A stretch of DNA of 5,902 nucleotides from an uncultured bacterium (GTDB lineage: Bacteria; Planctomycetota; UBA1135; GCA-002686595): positions 1-5,902 of the forward strand of contig CAJXRJ010000486.1 of the NCBI GenBank assembly GCA_913058555.1. The letters run 5' to 3'. Each line of letters starts with the position of its first letter. Within the stretch, counting starts at the first letter, position 1. Both the position numbers and the translations under genes were made by a program. Positions 1 to 5,853 of this stretch are shown here, piece after piece. Below the pieces are notes generated by a model. It made no database searches, was not told where the DNA came from, and saw only the letters and a list, made by a program, of their open reading frames with translations.

Positions 1-2
1 AA

Positions 3-989
3 GTGAGCTCCATCGGCTGGCCGTCGAGCCTGCGCGGGCTCGCCGCAGTCTCCGCCGACGTTGCCTGGGCCACCGGGAGCGGCGCGACCGTGGCCTTGAC
101 CACCGACGGGGGCACGACATGGGCGCAAGTGGCGCCCCCGTCGATCGACGGTCTAGACGTTCGGGATGTCCACGCCTTGGACGCTGGGCGAGCTTGGATC
201 ATGACCGCCGGGCCGGGCGAGGCGTCGCGCATTCTGTACACCGAGGACGGCGGTGCCCACTGGACGGAGCAGCGCAGGGAGACAGACGAGAAGTCCTTCC
301 TGGACGGGTTCGACTTCTGGGATGAAAAGCGTGGCATTGCCTACGGAGACCCCCTGGCGGACGGGCGATTCCGGATCCTCGTGACCGTCGACGGCGGGGC
401 GACGTGGCAGCCTGGAATAGATGCCCCGTTGGCCCTCGCAGGGGGCGAAGCCGCATTCGCTGCGAGCGGAACGGGCCTCCGCGCCCTCGGGACCCAGGAT
501 GCAGCCTTCGTTACCGGGGCCAGCGATGCGAAGGCGCGCCTTTGGAGCACCCCCGACCTCAGCGCCACGTGGGAGGCAGTGGACCTGCCGATGCCTGCGC
601 CGAAGCCTTCGGCAGGGGCGTTCTCCGTGGCATGGCACCGGTCGGGCGCTGGCATCGTCGTTGGCGGGGACTTCCAGACGCGGGACGTCGGGGGGCTGCA
701 GAACGCCGCCTGGACGGAGGATCACGGCGCCACTTGGCACAAGCCGCTTGTGGGTCCGAGGGGACAGCGGGCTGGATCCACTTGCGTGGCGGGCGCCGAG
801 GGCACCCAACCCGAATTCCTAGCAACCGGCCAGACCGGGACCGATGTCTCGCGGGACGGTGGCCGCACGTGGGAGCCGTTTTCGAACGAGGGCTTCCACT
901 GCGTCGATGTCGCCGCAGGGGATGGCACGGTCTGGTTTGCTGGGCCCAAAGGCCGTGTCGCGCGGCTGGTTCGAATGCCGCGCCCCTAG
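3..989 (+). CDS. BNR/Asp-box beta-propeller protein (sortilin/Ycf48-like fold), probably 5'-partial
   Basis: The 328 visible residues carry five clear Asp boxes (S/T-x-D-x-G-x-x-W): TTDGGTTW at 33-40, TEDGGAHW at 80-87, TVDGGATW at 128-135, TEDHGATW at 238-245 and SRDGGRTW at 283-290. A degenerate copy, STPDLSATW, lies at 182-190. The spacing of about 45-55 residues is that of beta-propeller blades. Proteins of this kind (often annotated as oxidoreductase, glycosyl hydrolase or Ycf48/Hcf136-like) are usually exported, but the Asp box marks a fold and not an activity, so no substrate is proposed. The GTG at position 3 falls straight at the first blade (SSLRGLAAVS) with no signal peptide. I infer that the real start and an export signal lie to the left of the window. 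The stop is TAG at 987-989. pyrD follows after 99 bases on the same strand; no functional link is evident. The propeller call is strong; the biochemical role is unknown. Confidence 0.85.
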   Translation: MSSIGWPSSLRGLAAVSADVAWATGSGATVALTTDGGTTWAQVAPPSIDGLDVRDVHALDAGRAWIMTAGPGEASRILYTEDGGAHWTEQRRETDEKSFLDGFDFWDEKRGIAYGDPLADGRFRILVTVDGGATWQPGIDAPLALAGGEAAFAASGTGLRALGTQDAAFVTGASDAKARLWSTPDLSATWEAVDLPMPAPKPSAGAFSVAWHRSGAGIVVGGDFQTRDVGGLQNAAWTEDHGATWHKPLVGPRGQRAGSTCVAGAEGTQPEFLATGQTGTDVSRDGGRTWEPFSNEGFHCVDVAAGDGTVWFAGPKGRVARLVRMPRP

Positions 990-1088
990 CGGTTCGAGGG
1001 GGGAAGCCGGAGGGCCGGCGCGGGGTTCGCCCGATTAGCTGATCGACCGGGGCACAGGAACGGCGCAGGGCGCGGTATTCTCCGGGCC

Positions 1089-2219
1089 ATGTCGGTCTAC
1101 TCTGCGCTGCGCCCGCTCTTGTTTCGACTGTCCGCGGAATCGGCCCACCACGCCGGCATGCGCGCAGGGCGCATTGGCCAACGGCTCGGCCCAATCACCC
1201 GGGGCCTCTTCCGTCCACGACTCTCCGAAGCGGACCGCACGGCGCTGCGTTCCCGCGTCATGGGCCTCGAATTTGAGTGCCCCGTGGGCATTGCCGCGGG
1301 CCTCGACAAGAACGCCGAGCTGATCCCCCTCTGGAACCAGATCGGCGCGGGCTTCTGCGAGGTTGGTTCCGTGAGCGCCCGTCCCAGCGACGGCAACCCG
1401 AAGCCACGGGCGTTCCGACTGCCCGATGACGGCGCGCTGATCAACCGGATGGGCCTGAACAACCACGGCGCGGAACGCGTGGCGCGACGCATCGGGGACC
1501 TGCGCCGCCCGAAGGGCTTTCCCATTGGGATCAACATCGCAAAGACCCACGACCCGTCGATCCTCGGCCAGGCCGGCATCGACGACTTCGTGGAGTCCAC
1601 GCGGCACCTCCTCCCCCACGGCGACTTCGTGGTCATCAACGTTTCCTGCCCCAACACCGCGGAGGGCAAGACCTTCGAAGACCCTGAGGCACTCGCTCCC
1701 CTCGTACGGGCAGTGGCGACGGAACGGGATCGGCAAGCGGCTCTTCCCGGACGCTCGAGCGTGCCTTTGCTCGTGAAGCTCTCGCCACCACCGGCCGTCG
1801 ATTTCGATACCGGCCCCGTGGACGAGTTGATCGCGCTGAGTTTGGAATGCGGCGCCGCGGGGTTTGTTGCCACCAACACGGCCTCCGATCGCCAGGGCCT
1901 CCAAACCGCTCCGGCGAAGCTGGCCTCGATCGGCAAGGGCGGCCTGAGCGGGCGCCCGGTGCGGGAGCGCTCGTTGGCGCTCGTGAAGCACCTTCGTCGC
2001 AGGCTCGAGGGATCGGCCCCGATCATTGGTGTCGGTGGGATCGACTCCGTCGAATCCGCCTACGACCGCGTTGTTTCGGGGGCTGACCTGATCGAGATCT
2101 ACACCGGGCTCGTGTTCGAGGGCCCCGGCCTGGTCGGAAAGATCGCCAAGGGCCTCGTGAAGGCCGCGCAAGCCGATGGATTCGAGAGCGTCGCGGCGGC
2201 CGTCGGCAGTCGCGTGTAG
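1089..2219 (+). CDS. pyrD: Dihydroorotate dehydrogenase, class 2-like (quinone-dependent type)
   Basis: This enzyme oxidises dihydroorotate to orotate, the fourth step of de novo UMP synthesis; class 2 members pass electrons from FMN to membrane quinone. The 376 residues fit a class 2 enzyme. There is an N-terminal helical extension (about 1-40, with SALRPLLFRLSAESAHHAG resembling the class 2 membrane-binding segment). The FMN barrel follows, with AAGLDKNAE (69-77), LINRMGLNNHG (117-127), GINIAK (147-152), ATNT (261-264), GGLSGRP (284-290) and PIIGVGGIDS (311-320). One feature is unusual: the active-site loop reads INVSCPNT (183-190), so Cys187 (codon 1647-1649) sits where class 2 enzymes normally have the catalytic Ser before Pro-Asn-Thr. 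Cys at this position is the class 1 state. The usual PGLRxLQ that follows is replaced by AEGKTFEDPE. ATG 1089 gives the expected N-terminus, although no strong Shine-Dalgarno sequence precedes it. The family call is very secure; the electron acceptor is inferred from the N-terminal extension. Confidence 0.95.
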   Translation: MSVYSALRPLLFRLSAESAHHAGMRAGRIGQRLGPITRGLFRPRLSEADRTALRSRVMGLEFECPVGIAAGLDKNAELIPLWNQIGAGFCEVGSVSARPSDGNPKPRAFRLPDDGALINRMGLNNHGAERVARRIGDLRRPKGFPIGINIAKTHDPSILGQAGIDDFVESTRHLLPHGDFVVINVSCPNTAEGKTFEDPEALAPLVRAVATERDRQAALPGRSSVPLLVKLSPPPAVDFDTGPVDELIALSLECGAAGFVATNTASDRQGLQTAPAKLASIGKGGLSGRPVRERSLALVKHLRRRLEGSAPIIGVGGIDSVESAYDRVVSGADLIEIYTGLVFEGPGLVGKIAKGLVKAAQADGFESVAAAVGSRV

Positions 2220-2569
2220 GCAGCCCCTTCGGGCACGACCCACGTCGAACCCGGGGGCTCCTTCCCCCCAGCACCCGGTGAAGGAAGTACGCACTAGAGC
2301 CACCCTGTCGCGGGTATGATTCTCTCCGCCAACCCTGGCAACGTTCCCGTTACCCTCCAGGGTGCCGCCATCCGAGGGCATGCCGAAGGCGATCCCAAAG
2401 GCCACCAGGAATAGGGATAAACCCCTACCTGGCAAGGGCATTCACTTCCCACCATGGGGGCCAAGCCGAGAATTGCCGCTGGGAGCTCCCTAGGCAAAGG
2501 CCGAGTAACGGCGTAAACCTGGCGCGGTGAGAGACAAGCCATTCGATTCCGCTGACCGACCCTCGAGAC
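2220..2569 (+). other. 350-base intergenic region with several inverted repeats; possible structured leader of the response regulator gene
   Basis: No convincing gene lies here. Inverted repeats seen by eye are: GG-C-AACG/CGTT-A-CC around loop TTCC (2337-2354), with an alternative outer pairing CCCTGG/CCAGGG (2333-2338 with 2357-2362); CCAGG-AA-TAGGG/CCCTA-CCTGG around a 6-base loop (2405-2432); the perfect palindrome GGGAGCTCCC (2481-2490); and GCCG/CGGC around AGTAA (2500-2512). A -10-like TATGAT occurs at 2315-2320 but lacks a recognisable -35. Transcription from it would give a leader of roughly 240 bases carrying these hairpins. A 32-codon ATG reading frame (2316-2414) and a 20-codon one (2454-2516) lie in the same frame without Shine-Dalgarno sequences. 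I matched no known riboswitch or RNA family. Confidence 0.4.
2405..2432 (+). repeat. Imperfect hairpin (inverted repeat) in the pyrD to response-regulator gap
   Basis: CCAGG (2405-2409) pairs with CCTGG (2428-2432) and TAGGG (2412-2416) with CCCTA (2423-2427). This makes ten base pairs with a two-base AA bulge on the 5' arm and the loop ATAAAC (2417-2422). It is not followed by a T run, so it does not look like a standard intrinsic terminator. GCCA (2401-2404) can pair alternatively with TGGC (2430-2433). Its function is unknown; it could be part of a structured leader or protein-binding DNA. Confidence 0.5.
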
Positions 2570-2959
2570 ATGCCTAGTCCAGTAATCGATCCCCGCACCG
2601 TCCTCGTCGTCGAGGACAACCCAGTGCTCGCGGAGTCCATGGCCTTTGCGCTCTCGGCCTATGGCTGGACGGTCGTCGGGCCGGTCGCAACGGGCAAGGC
2701 CGCGGTCGAAGAGCTCGCAGAACGTCGTTTCGCCGTGGCGATTCTCGACGTCGATCTCGGGGAAGAGATGTCCTTTCCCGTCGCCGAGAAGCTCCGGGAA
2801 CGGGGCGTGCCTTTCGTCTTCTTGACTGGCTTCGTCTCCCACCGGGACTTTCCTGAGCGGTTTCAGAACGAGACCTGCCTGCAGAAGCCCGTCATGCCGG
2901 ACTCCTTGATCGAAGCTTTGGAGTCGCTCCAGGCAGACGGCGCGGTCAACGAAGGCTGA
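2570..2959 (+). CDS. Single-domain response regulator (CheY-like receiver)
   Basis: The 129-residue protein is a receiver domain and nothing else; no DNA-binding or enzymatic output domain follows. Receiver landmarks are all present: the hydrophobic strand and acidic pair in VLVVEDN (11-17, Glu15/Asp16), the phospho-acceptor Asp60 in AILDVDL (57-63), the switch Thr86 in FVFLTGF (82-88), and Lys106-Pro107 in LQKPV. It should therefore be phosphorylatable, acting by protein-protein contact or as a phosphate sink in a phosphorelay. The FLTGF stretch is reminiscent of the FATGUY-type stand-alone receivers known from alphaproteobacterial stress signalling, but that resemblance is only suggestive. 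No histidine kinase gene is in the window. ATG 2570 is the natural start because the receiver begins ten residues later; the upstream Shine-Dalgarno sequence is weak. The 350-base region in front may hold its regulation. Confidence 0.9.
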   Translation: MPSPVIDPRTVLVVEDNPVLAESMAFALSAYGWTVVGPVATGKAAVEELAERRFAVAILDVDLGEEMSFPVAEKLRERGVPFVFLTGFVSHRDFPERFQNETCLQKPVMPDSLIEALESLQADGAVNEG

Positions 2960-2975
2960 CGGGCTACAGCAGGCC

Positions 2976-2994
2976 CCAAAGGAAGGCCTTTCGG
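2976..2994 (+). terminator. Possible weak terminator hairpin after the response regulator
   Basis: AAAGG (2978-2982) pairs with CCTTT (2987-2991) around the loop AAGG. CC (2976-2977) and GG (2993-2994) can extend the stem past a bulged C at 2992. It begins 17 bases after the stop codon. Only the TTT inside the stem is T-rich and no T tract follows, so intrinsic termination is uncertain. Confidence 0.25.
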
Positions 2995-3056
2995 TCCAGT
3001 CGGAATCCACCTCAAGGGGGCGCCGCGCGCCTGCCGATCCCTAGGGCACGACCGCC

Positions 3057-3617
3057 ATGGGCCGCACTTCCCCCCACATCGCCAGGCCGCAGGGCCACCT
3101 GCCTGCTCGGCTACGCGCCGGAGACGCTGTTCTCCCCAGGCGAGCCGGCTTCACGATCCTCGAGCTGATGATCCTGCTCGTGGGCTTGACGGTCATCGCG
3201 AGCGTCGGCATCCCGGCGTACTTCGGTCGACCAGCGGTCACCCTCGACGGAGCTGCAAACCTGCTCGCCAAGGACCTGCGGGAGGTTCAGAATCGGGCGG
3301 CCCTTTACGAAGAGGCCCTTTGGATTCGGTTTGACGAAGACGGGAACGGCTACCAGATCACGGACGGGGCCGGGGAGCCTCTGCTCTCGCCCTACGGCGA
3401 CGGCCCGTTCGTGCGCGATTATCCGTTCGACGCGGTGTTTCGGGGGGTCTCGATCGTCGACGTGACGCCCGCAAAGCCCGGCTGCGTCGTGTTTGACCGC
3501 AACGGCATGCCGATCGATTCCGTCGCGGTCACGATCGAATACCGCGGCGAACGCCGGGAAGTCGTCATTCGCGAGCGTTCTGGACTGATCGCTATCGACG
3601 GCGACGTCGTCGAATAG
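3057..3617 (+). CDS. Prepilin-like protein with N-terminal methylation motif (GspH/FimT-like pseudopilin)
   Basis: The 186-residue product has a class III (prepilin peptidase) signal: a basic leader ending RRAG, then FTILEL, with predicted cleavage between Gly31 and Phe32. Glu36 then sits at mature position +5, as in type IV pilins and type II secretion pseudopilins. Residues 32-55 form the hydrophobic helix that anchors the subunit in the inner membrane and packs the filament core. The mature protein is about 155 residues. Its N-terminal helix runs on into NLLAKDLREVQNRAA (68-82), followed by a beta-rich C-terminal part, matching the GspH/FimT architecture of minor pseudopilins. A 31-residue leader is long, but no alternative ATG, GTG or TTG start lies between residue 1 and the cleavage site. 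A weak AGGG (3043-3046) precedes ATG 3057. No other pilus or secretion gene is present, so the filament it serves is unknown. It converges with the rhodanese gene 15 bases downstream. Confidence 0.85.
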   Translation: MGRTSPHIARPQGHLPARLRAGDAVLPRRAGFTILELMILLVGLTVIASVGIPAYFGRPAVTLDGAANLLAKDLREVQNRAALYEEALWIRFDEDGNGYQITDGAGEPLLSPYGDGPFVRDYPFDAVFRGVSIVDVTPAKPGCVVFDRNGMPIDSVAVTIEYRGERREVVIRERSGLIAIDGDVVE

Positions 3618-3632
3618 AGCCGCCTGTGGGGC

Positions 3633-4148
3633 TCAGGATGCGTGCCAGGCGGCGAGGCCGCCCCGCACCGCGAAGACTTCCGTGAAGCCGTGGCCCAGGA
3701 AGTAGCTCGCCACGTCCAGGGATCGGTCGCCGTTTGCACAGACGAAAACGATCTTGTGGTCCTTCGGGAGGGACATGTACTTGTCCGACGCGTCGTAATC
3801 GAGGGGCTCGGAGCCCTCGGCCGCCGCCGCCTCGCGCTCGTCCGGCGTCCGGACGTCGAGGAAGGTGAACTCCGCGCCGTCCGCGGTCAAGGCCTGGACC
3901 TCTGCCGGGTCGAGCTGGCGGTCCCGGTCCATCGTCTCCGCACGGATGATCGTCTCGATCACGTCCTTCATATCGAGGATGTTGTGATCCTTCGCCACTT
4001 GGGCCAGCGTGTCCTCGGGCTGGAATCCACAGGCCGAGCATCCGCCAACGTGGTAGCGCTGGAAGAGGGCGCGCTGGGCCGCGGGGGCGACCTGGAGGAT
4101 CGTCTCCATGGTCATGTCGGGCGTGATCGTGAGCTGGGCGTCGGTCAT
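3633..4148 (-). CDS. DUF1858-type CxxC domain fused to a rhodanese domain
   Basis: The 171-residue protein has two parts. Residues 6-75 resemble the DUF1858 / hybrid-cluster-associated redox disulfide domain: TITPDMTMETIL, then GGCSACGF with Cys37 and Cys40, then EDTLAQVAKDHNI and an amphipathic helix. Residues 79-171 form a single rhodanese domain: LDPAEVQAL, FLDVRTPDE (96-104), the active loop CANGDRS with catalytic Cys137 (137-143), and the closing VRGGLAAWHA. Rhodaneses carry sulfane sulfur as a Cys persulfide. The fused CxxC domain suggests a thiol relay or a redox or metal-linked sulfur carrier, which is inference. There is no signal peptide, so it is probably cytoplasmic. ATG 4148 (CAT at 4146-4148) is chosen because MTDAQLTITPDMT matches the usual domain start; further upstream the frame is low-complexity and intergenic in character. 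No strong Shine-Dalgarno sequence is seen. It is transcribed divergently from proS and convergently with the pseudopilin. Confidence 0.88.
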   Translation of the reverse strand: MTDAQLTITPDMTMETILQVAPAAQRALFQRYHVGGCSACGFQPEDTLAQVAKDHNILDMKDVIETIIRAETMDRDRQLDPAEVQALTADGAEFTFLDVRTPDEREAAAAEGSEPLDYDASDKYMSLPKDHKIVFVCANGDRSLDVASYFLGHGFTEVFAVRGGLAAWHAS

Positions 4149-4200
4149 GGTCGGTGGCGGGATGGGATACCGGGAGTCGGTGCCAGAGTGGATTCCGGCG

Positions 4201-4267
4201 GGCCGCGAGGAATGCGGCCGGAGAGGCGTAGAGAGAGTCCAGGGGCGCCCCTGGCCGGTCGGCCGGC
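4201..4267. repeat. Cluster of three inverted repeats in the rhodanese/proS divergent region
   Basis: Within 67 bases lie GGCCGC/GCGGCC around a 7-base spacer (4201-4219), a perfect 16-bp palindrome CCAGGGGC/GCCCCTGG (4239-4254), and GCCGG/CCGGC around TCGG (4254-4267). For the minus-strand gene this would be its 5' untranslated region or promoter; for proS it lies about 135-200 bases upstream of the start. They could be operator sites or RNA hairpins. High GC content makes some such symmetry likely by chance, but the 16-bp perfect palindrome is notable. No clear -35/-10 pair was found for either gene. Confidence 0.45.
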
Positions 4268-4386
4268 GGATTGCGCAGGGCCCGAATAGTCTACCTCGCC
4301 GCCCCACGCTACCCTCCTCGGCCAAATCGGGCGCGGCGGGGTCTCCAAAGGGGGAGCTCCCGGACCGCCTGAACCCCTCCGAACCA

Positions 4387-4393
4387 AAAGGAG
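4387..4393 (+). promoter_or_regulatory. Ribosome binding site deciding the GTG start of proS
   Basis: AAAGGAG lies eight bases upstream of GTG 4402. It is the strongest Shine-Dalgarno sequence in the window and supports the GTG start over the upstream in-frame ATG at 4108, which lies inside the divergent rhodanese gene. Confidence 0.75.
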
Positions 4394-4401
4394 TAGCGAC
4401 T

Positions 4402-5853
4402 GTGGCTGAGGCCAAGATCAAGACGCGCGCAGAGGACTACGCGCAGTGGTACCAGGACGTCATCGCCCAAGCCGACCTCGCGGAGGTAGCGGGGGTCGTG
4501 AAGGGCTGCATGGTCATCAAGCCCCATGGCTATGCCATCTGGGAGGCGATGCAGCAGGACCTCGACCGCCGTTTCAAGGAGACCGGTCACAAGAACGCGG
4601 CGTTCCCCCTGCTCATTCCGATGAGCTTCATCAACAAGGAGGCCGAGCACGTTGAGGGCTTTGCCCCGGAGTTGGCCGTGGTCACCCAGGCCGGCGGCAA
4701 GGAGCTCGAAGAGCCGTACGTGATCCGCCCGACGTCCGAGACGATCATCGGACACTTCTTCTCGAAGTGGATCGACTCCCATCGCGACCTGCCGATGCTC
4801 ATCAACCAATGGGCGAACGTCATGCGCTGGGAGCTCCGTACGCGGCTCTTCCTGCGCACCGGCGAGTTCTATTGGCAGGAGGGTCACACGGCCCACTCGA
4901 CCCACGTCGAAGCCCGTGAAGAAGTCCGGCGCATGCTGAACGTCTACAGCGACTTCGCCAGGGAGATGATGGCAATGCCGGTCGTTCGCGGCATCAAGAG
5001 CGCGAATGAACGCTTCGCTGGCGCCGTCGAAACCCAGACGATCGAAGCGCTCATGCAGGACGGGAAAGCCCTCCAATGCGGCACGAGCCACGACCTGGGC
5101 CAGAATTTCGGTAAGGCCTTCGACGTGACGTTCCAGAACGCCGAGGGCGAGCGCGACTTCGTCTGGCAGACGTCCTGGGGCGTATCGACGCGCCTGATCG
5201 GTGCGCTGATCATGACGCACTCCGACGACGACGGCCTGGTCGTCCCGCCGAAGCTCGCCCCGATCCATGTGGTGATCGTGCCGATCTACCGGAAAGACGA
5301 CGAGAAGGCGGCCGTGTACGAAGCGGCCGACAAGCTGGCCGCAGAGCTGAAGGACGATGGGCTGCGGGTCGAGGTCGACAAGCGCGAGGGCATGAAGCCG
5401 GGCGCCAAGTACTACGACTGGGAGCGCAAGGGCGTGCCCATTCGCCTCGAGCTCGGGCCGCGCGACCTCGAAGGGCGCTCGGTCATGTCGAAGATGCGCC
5501 TCGCCGAGCTCGACGAGCGTGGCCGCCCCGTTAAGGAGATCCTCCCCTGGGACGGCCTTGGCGTGGCGGTCGGTGAGCGCCTGGACGCGTTCCAGAAGCA
5601 GCTCTACGACCGGGCCCTCGCCATGCGAGAGGCCAATACGGTGTCCGTGGACAGCTGGGACGACTTCGTCGCGTGCTTTGAGGGCTCGAAGAGCCAGTTC
5701 GTCTACGCCCATTGGGACGGCACCTCCGAAACGGAGCTCGCCATCAAAGACGCCACCAAGGCGACGCTGCGCTGCATCCCCCTCGAGGGCGAGGGCCCGG
5801 CTGCGGAGCCCGGGAAGTGCATCAAGACCGGGAATCCGAGCGCCCAGCGGGTG
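4402..5853 (+). CDS. proS: Prolyl-tRNA synthetase, type 3 (archaeal/eukaryote-like), lacking its last few residues
   Basis: ProRS charges tRNA-Pro with proline in the cytoplasm using ATP. The 484 genomic residues give the short type 3 form, which lacks the bacterial INS editing insertion between motifs 2 and 3. The catalytic core shows RPTSETII (109-116, with the TxE loop Thr111-Glu113), class II motif 2 FLRTGEFYWQEGHTAH (150-165), QCGTSHDLGQNF (225-236) and motif 3 GVSTRLIGA (260-268). The anticodon-binding domain follows (about 285-385, starting LAPIHVVIVPI). The C-terminal domain (about 405-484) ends CIKTGNPSAQRV, where the family normally continues LFA(K/R)AY-stop. Only Cys473 appears to match the four zinc ligands of zinc-containing relatives: the HCG site is WDG, and CxxC is CIKT. 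A zinc-free C-terminal domain is therefore inferred. GTG 4402 is set by the AAAGGAG eight bases upstream. The gene runs into adapter at 5854; an in-frame TGA at 5872-5874 is artificial and adds a false LSLIHI tail. Confidence 0.95.

Noticed and set aside
2223..2278. Terminator after pyrD (GCCC-CTTC-GGGC at 2223-2234, or CCGGG/CCCGG at 2251-2278)
   Set aside because: Short stems in GC-rich sequence and no following T run; not distinguishable from chance.
1035..2441. Long minus-strand open frame (468 codons) over pyrD
   Set aside because: It is antisense to a clearly recognisable pyrD, has no domain and has shadow-frame Arg/Gly/His-rich composition typical of GC-rich DNA.
2491..2545. Resemblance of GGCAAAGG...GGCGTAAACC to a c-di-GMP (GEMM) riboswitch
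   Set aside because: The characteristic conserved blocks and the tetraloop/receptor arrangement are not present in the right order or spacing.
2294..3010. Minus-strand open frame (238 codons) covering the intergenic region and the receiver gene
   Set aside because: It has no recognisable domain and is antisense to the well-supported receiver; the openness is explained by high GC content.
3617..3634. GAGCC/GGCTC hairpin across the stops of the convergent pseudopilin and rhodanese genes as a bidirectional terminator
   Set aside because: Only five base pairs with an 8-base loop and no T tract on either side; the position is suggestive but the structure is too weak to call.
4108..4401. In-frame upstream extension of proS to ATG 4108
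   Set aside because: It overlaps the start of the divergent rhodanese gene, encodes low-complexity residues unlike ProRS, and the AAAGGAG before GTG 4402 gives a better start.
4149..4421. N-terminal extension of the rhodanese protein on the minus strand
   Set aside because: The extra residues are Pro/Arg/Ser-rich, match no domain and cover the intergenic inverted repeats; the DUF1858-like domain begins just after ATG 4148.
1..5853. tRNA, rRNA, CRISPR array, insertion sequence or phage genes
   Set aside because: No cloverleaf, repeated spacer pattern, transposase motif or target-site duplication was found; the Tn5 mosaic end at 5854 comes from library preparation, not from a natural transposon.
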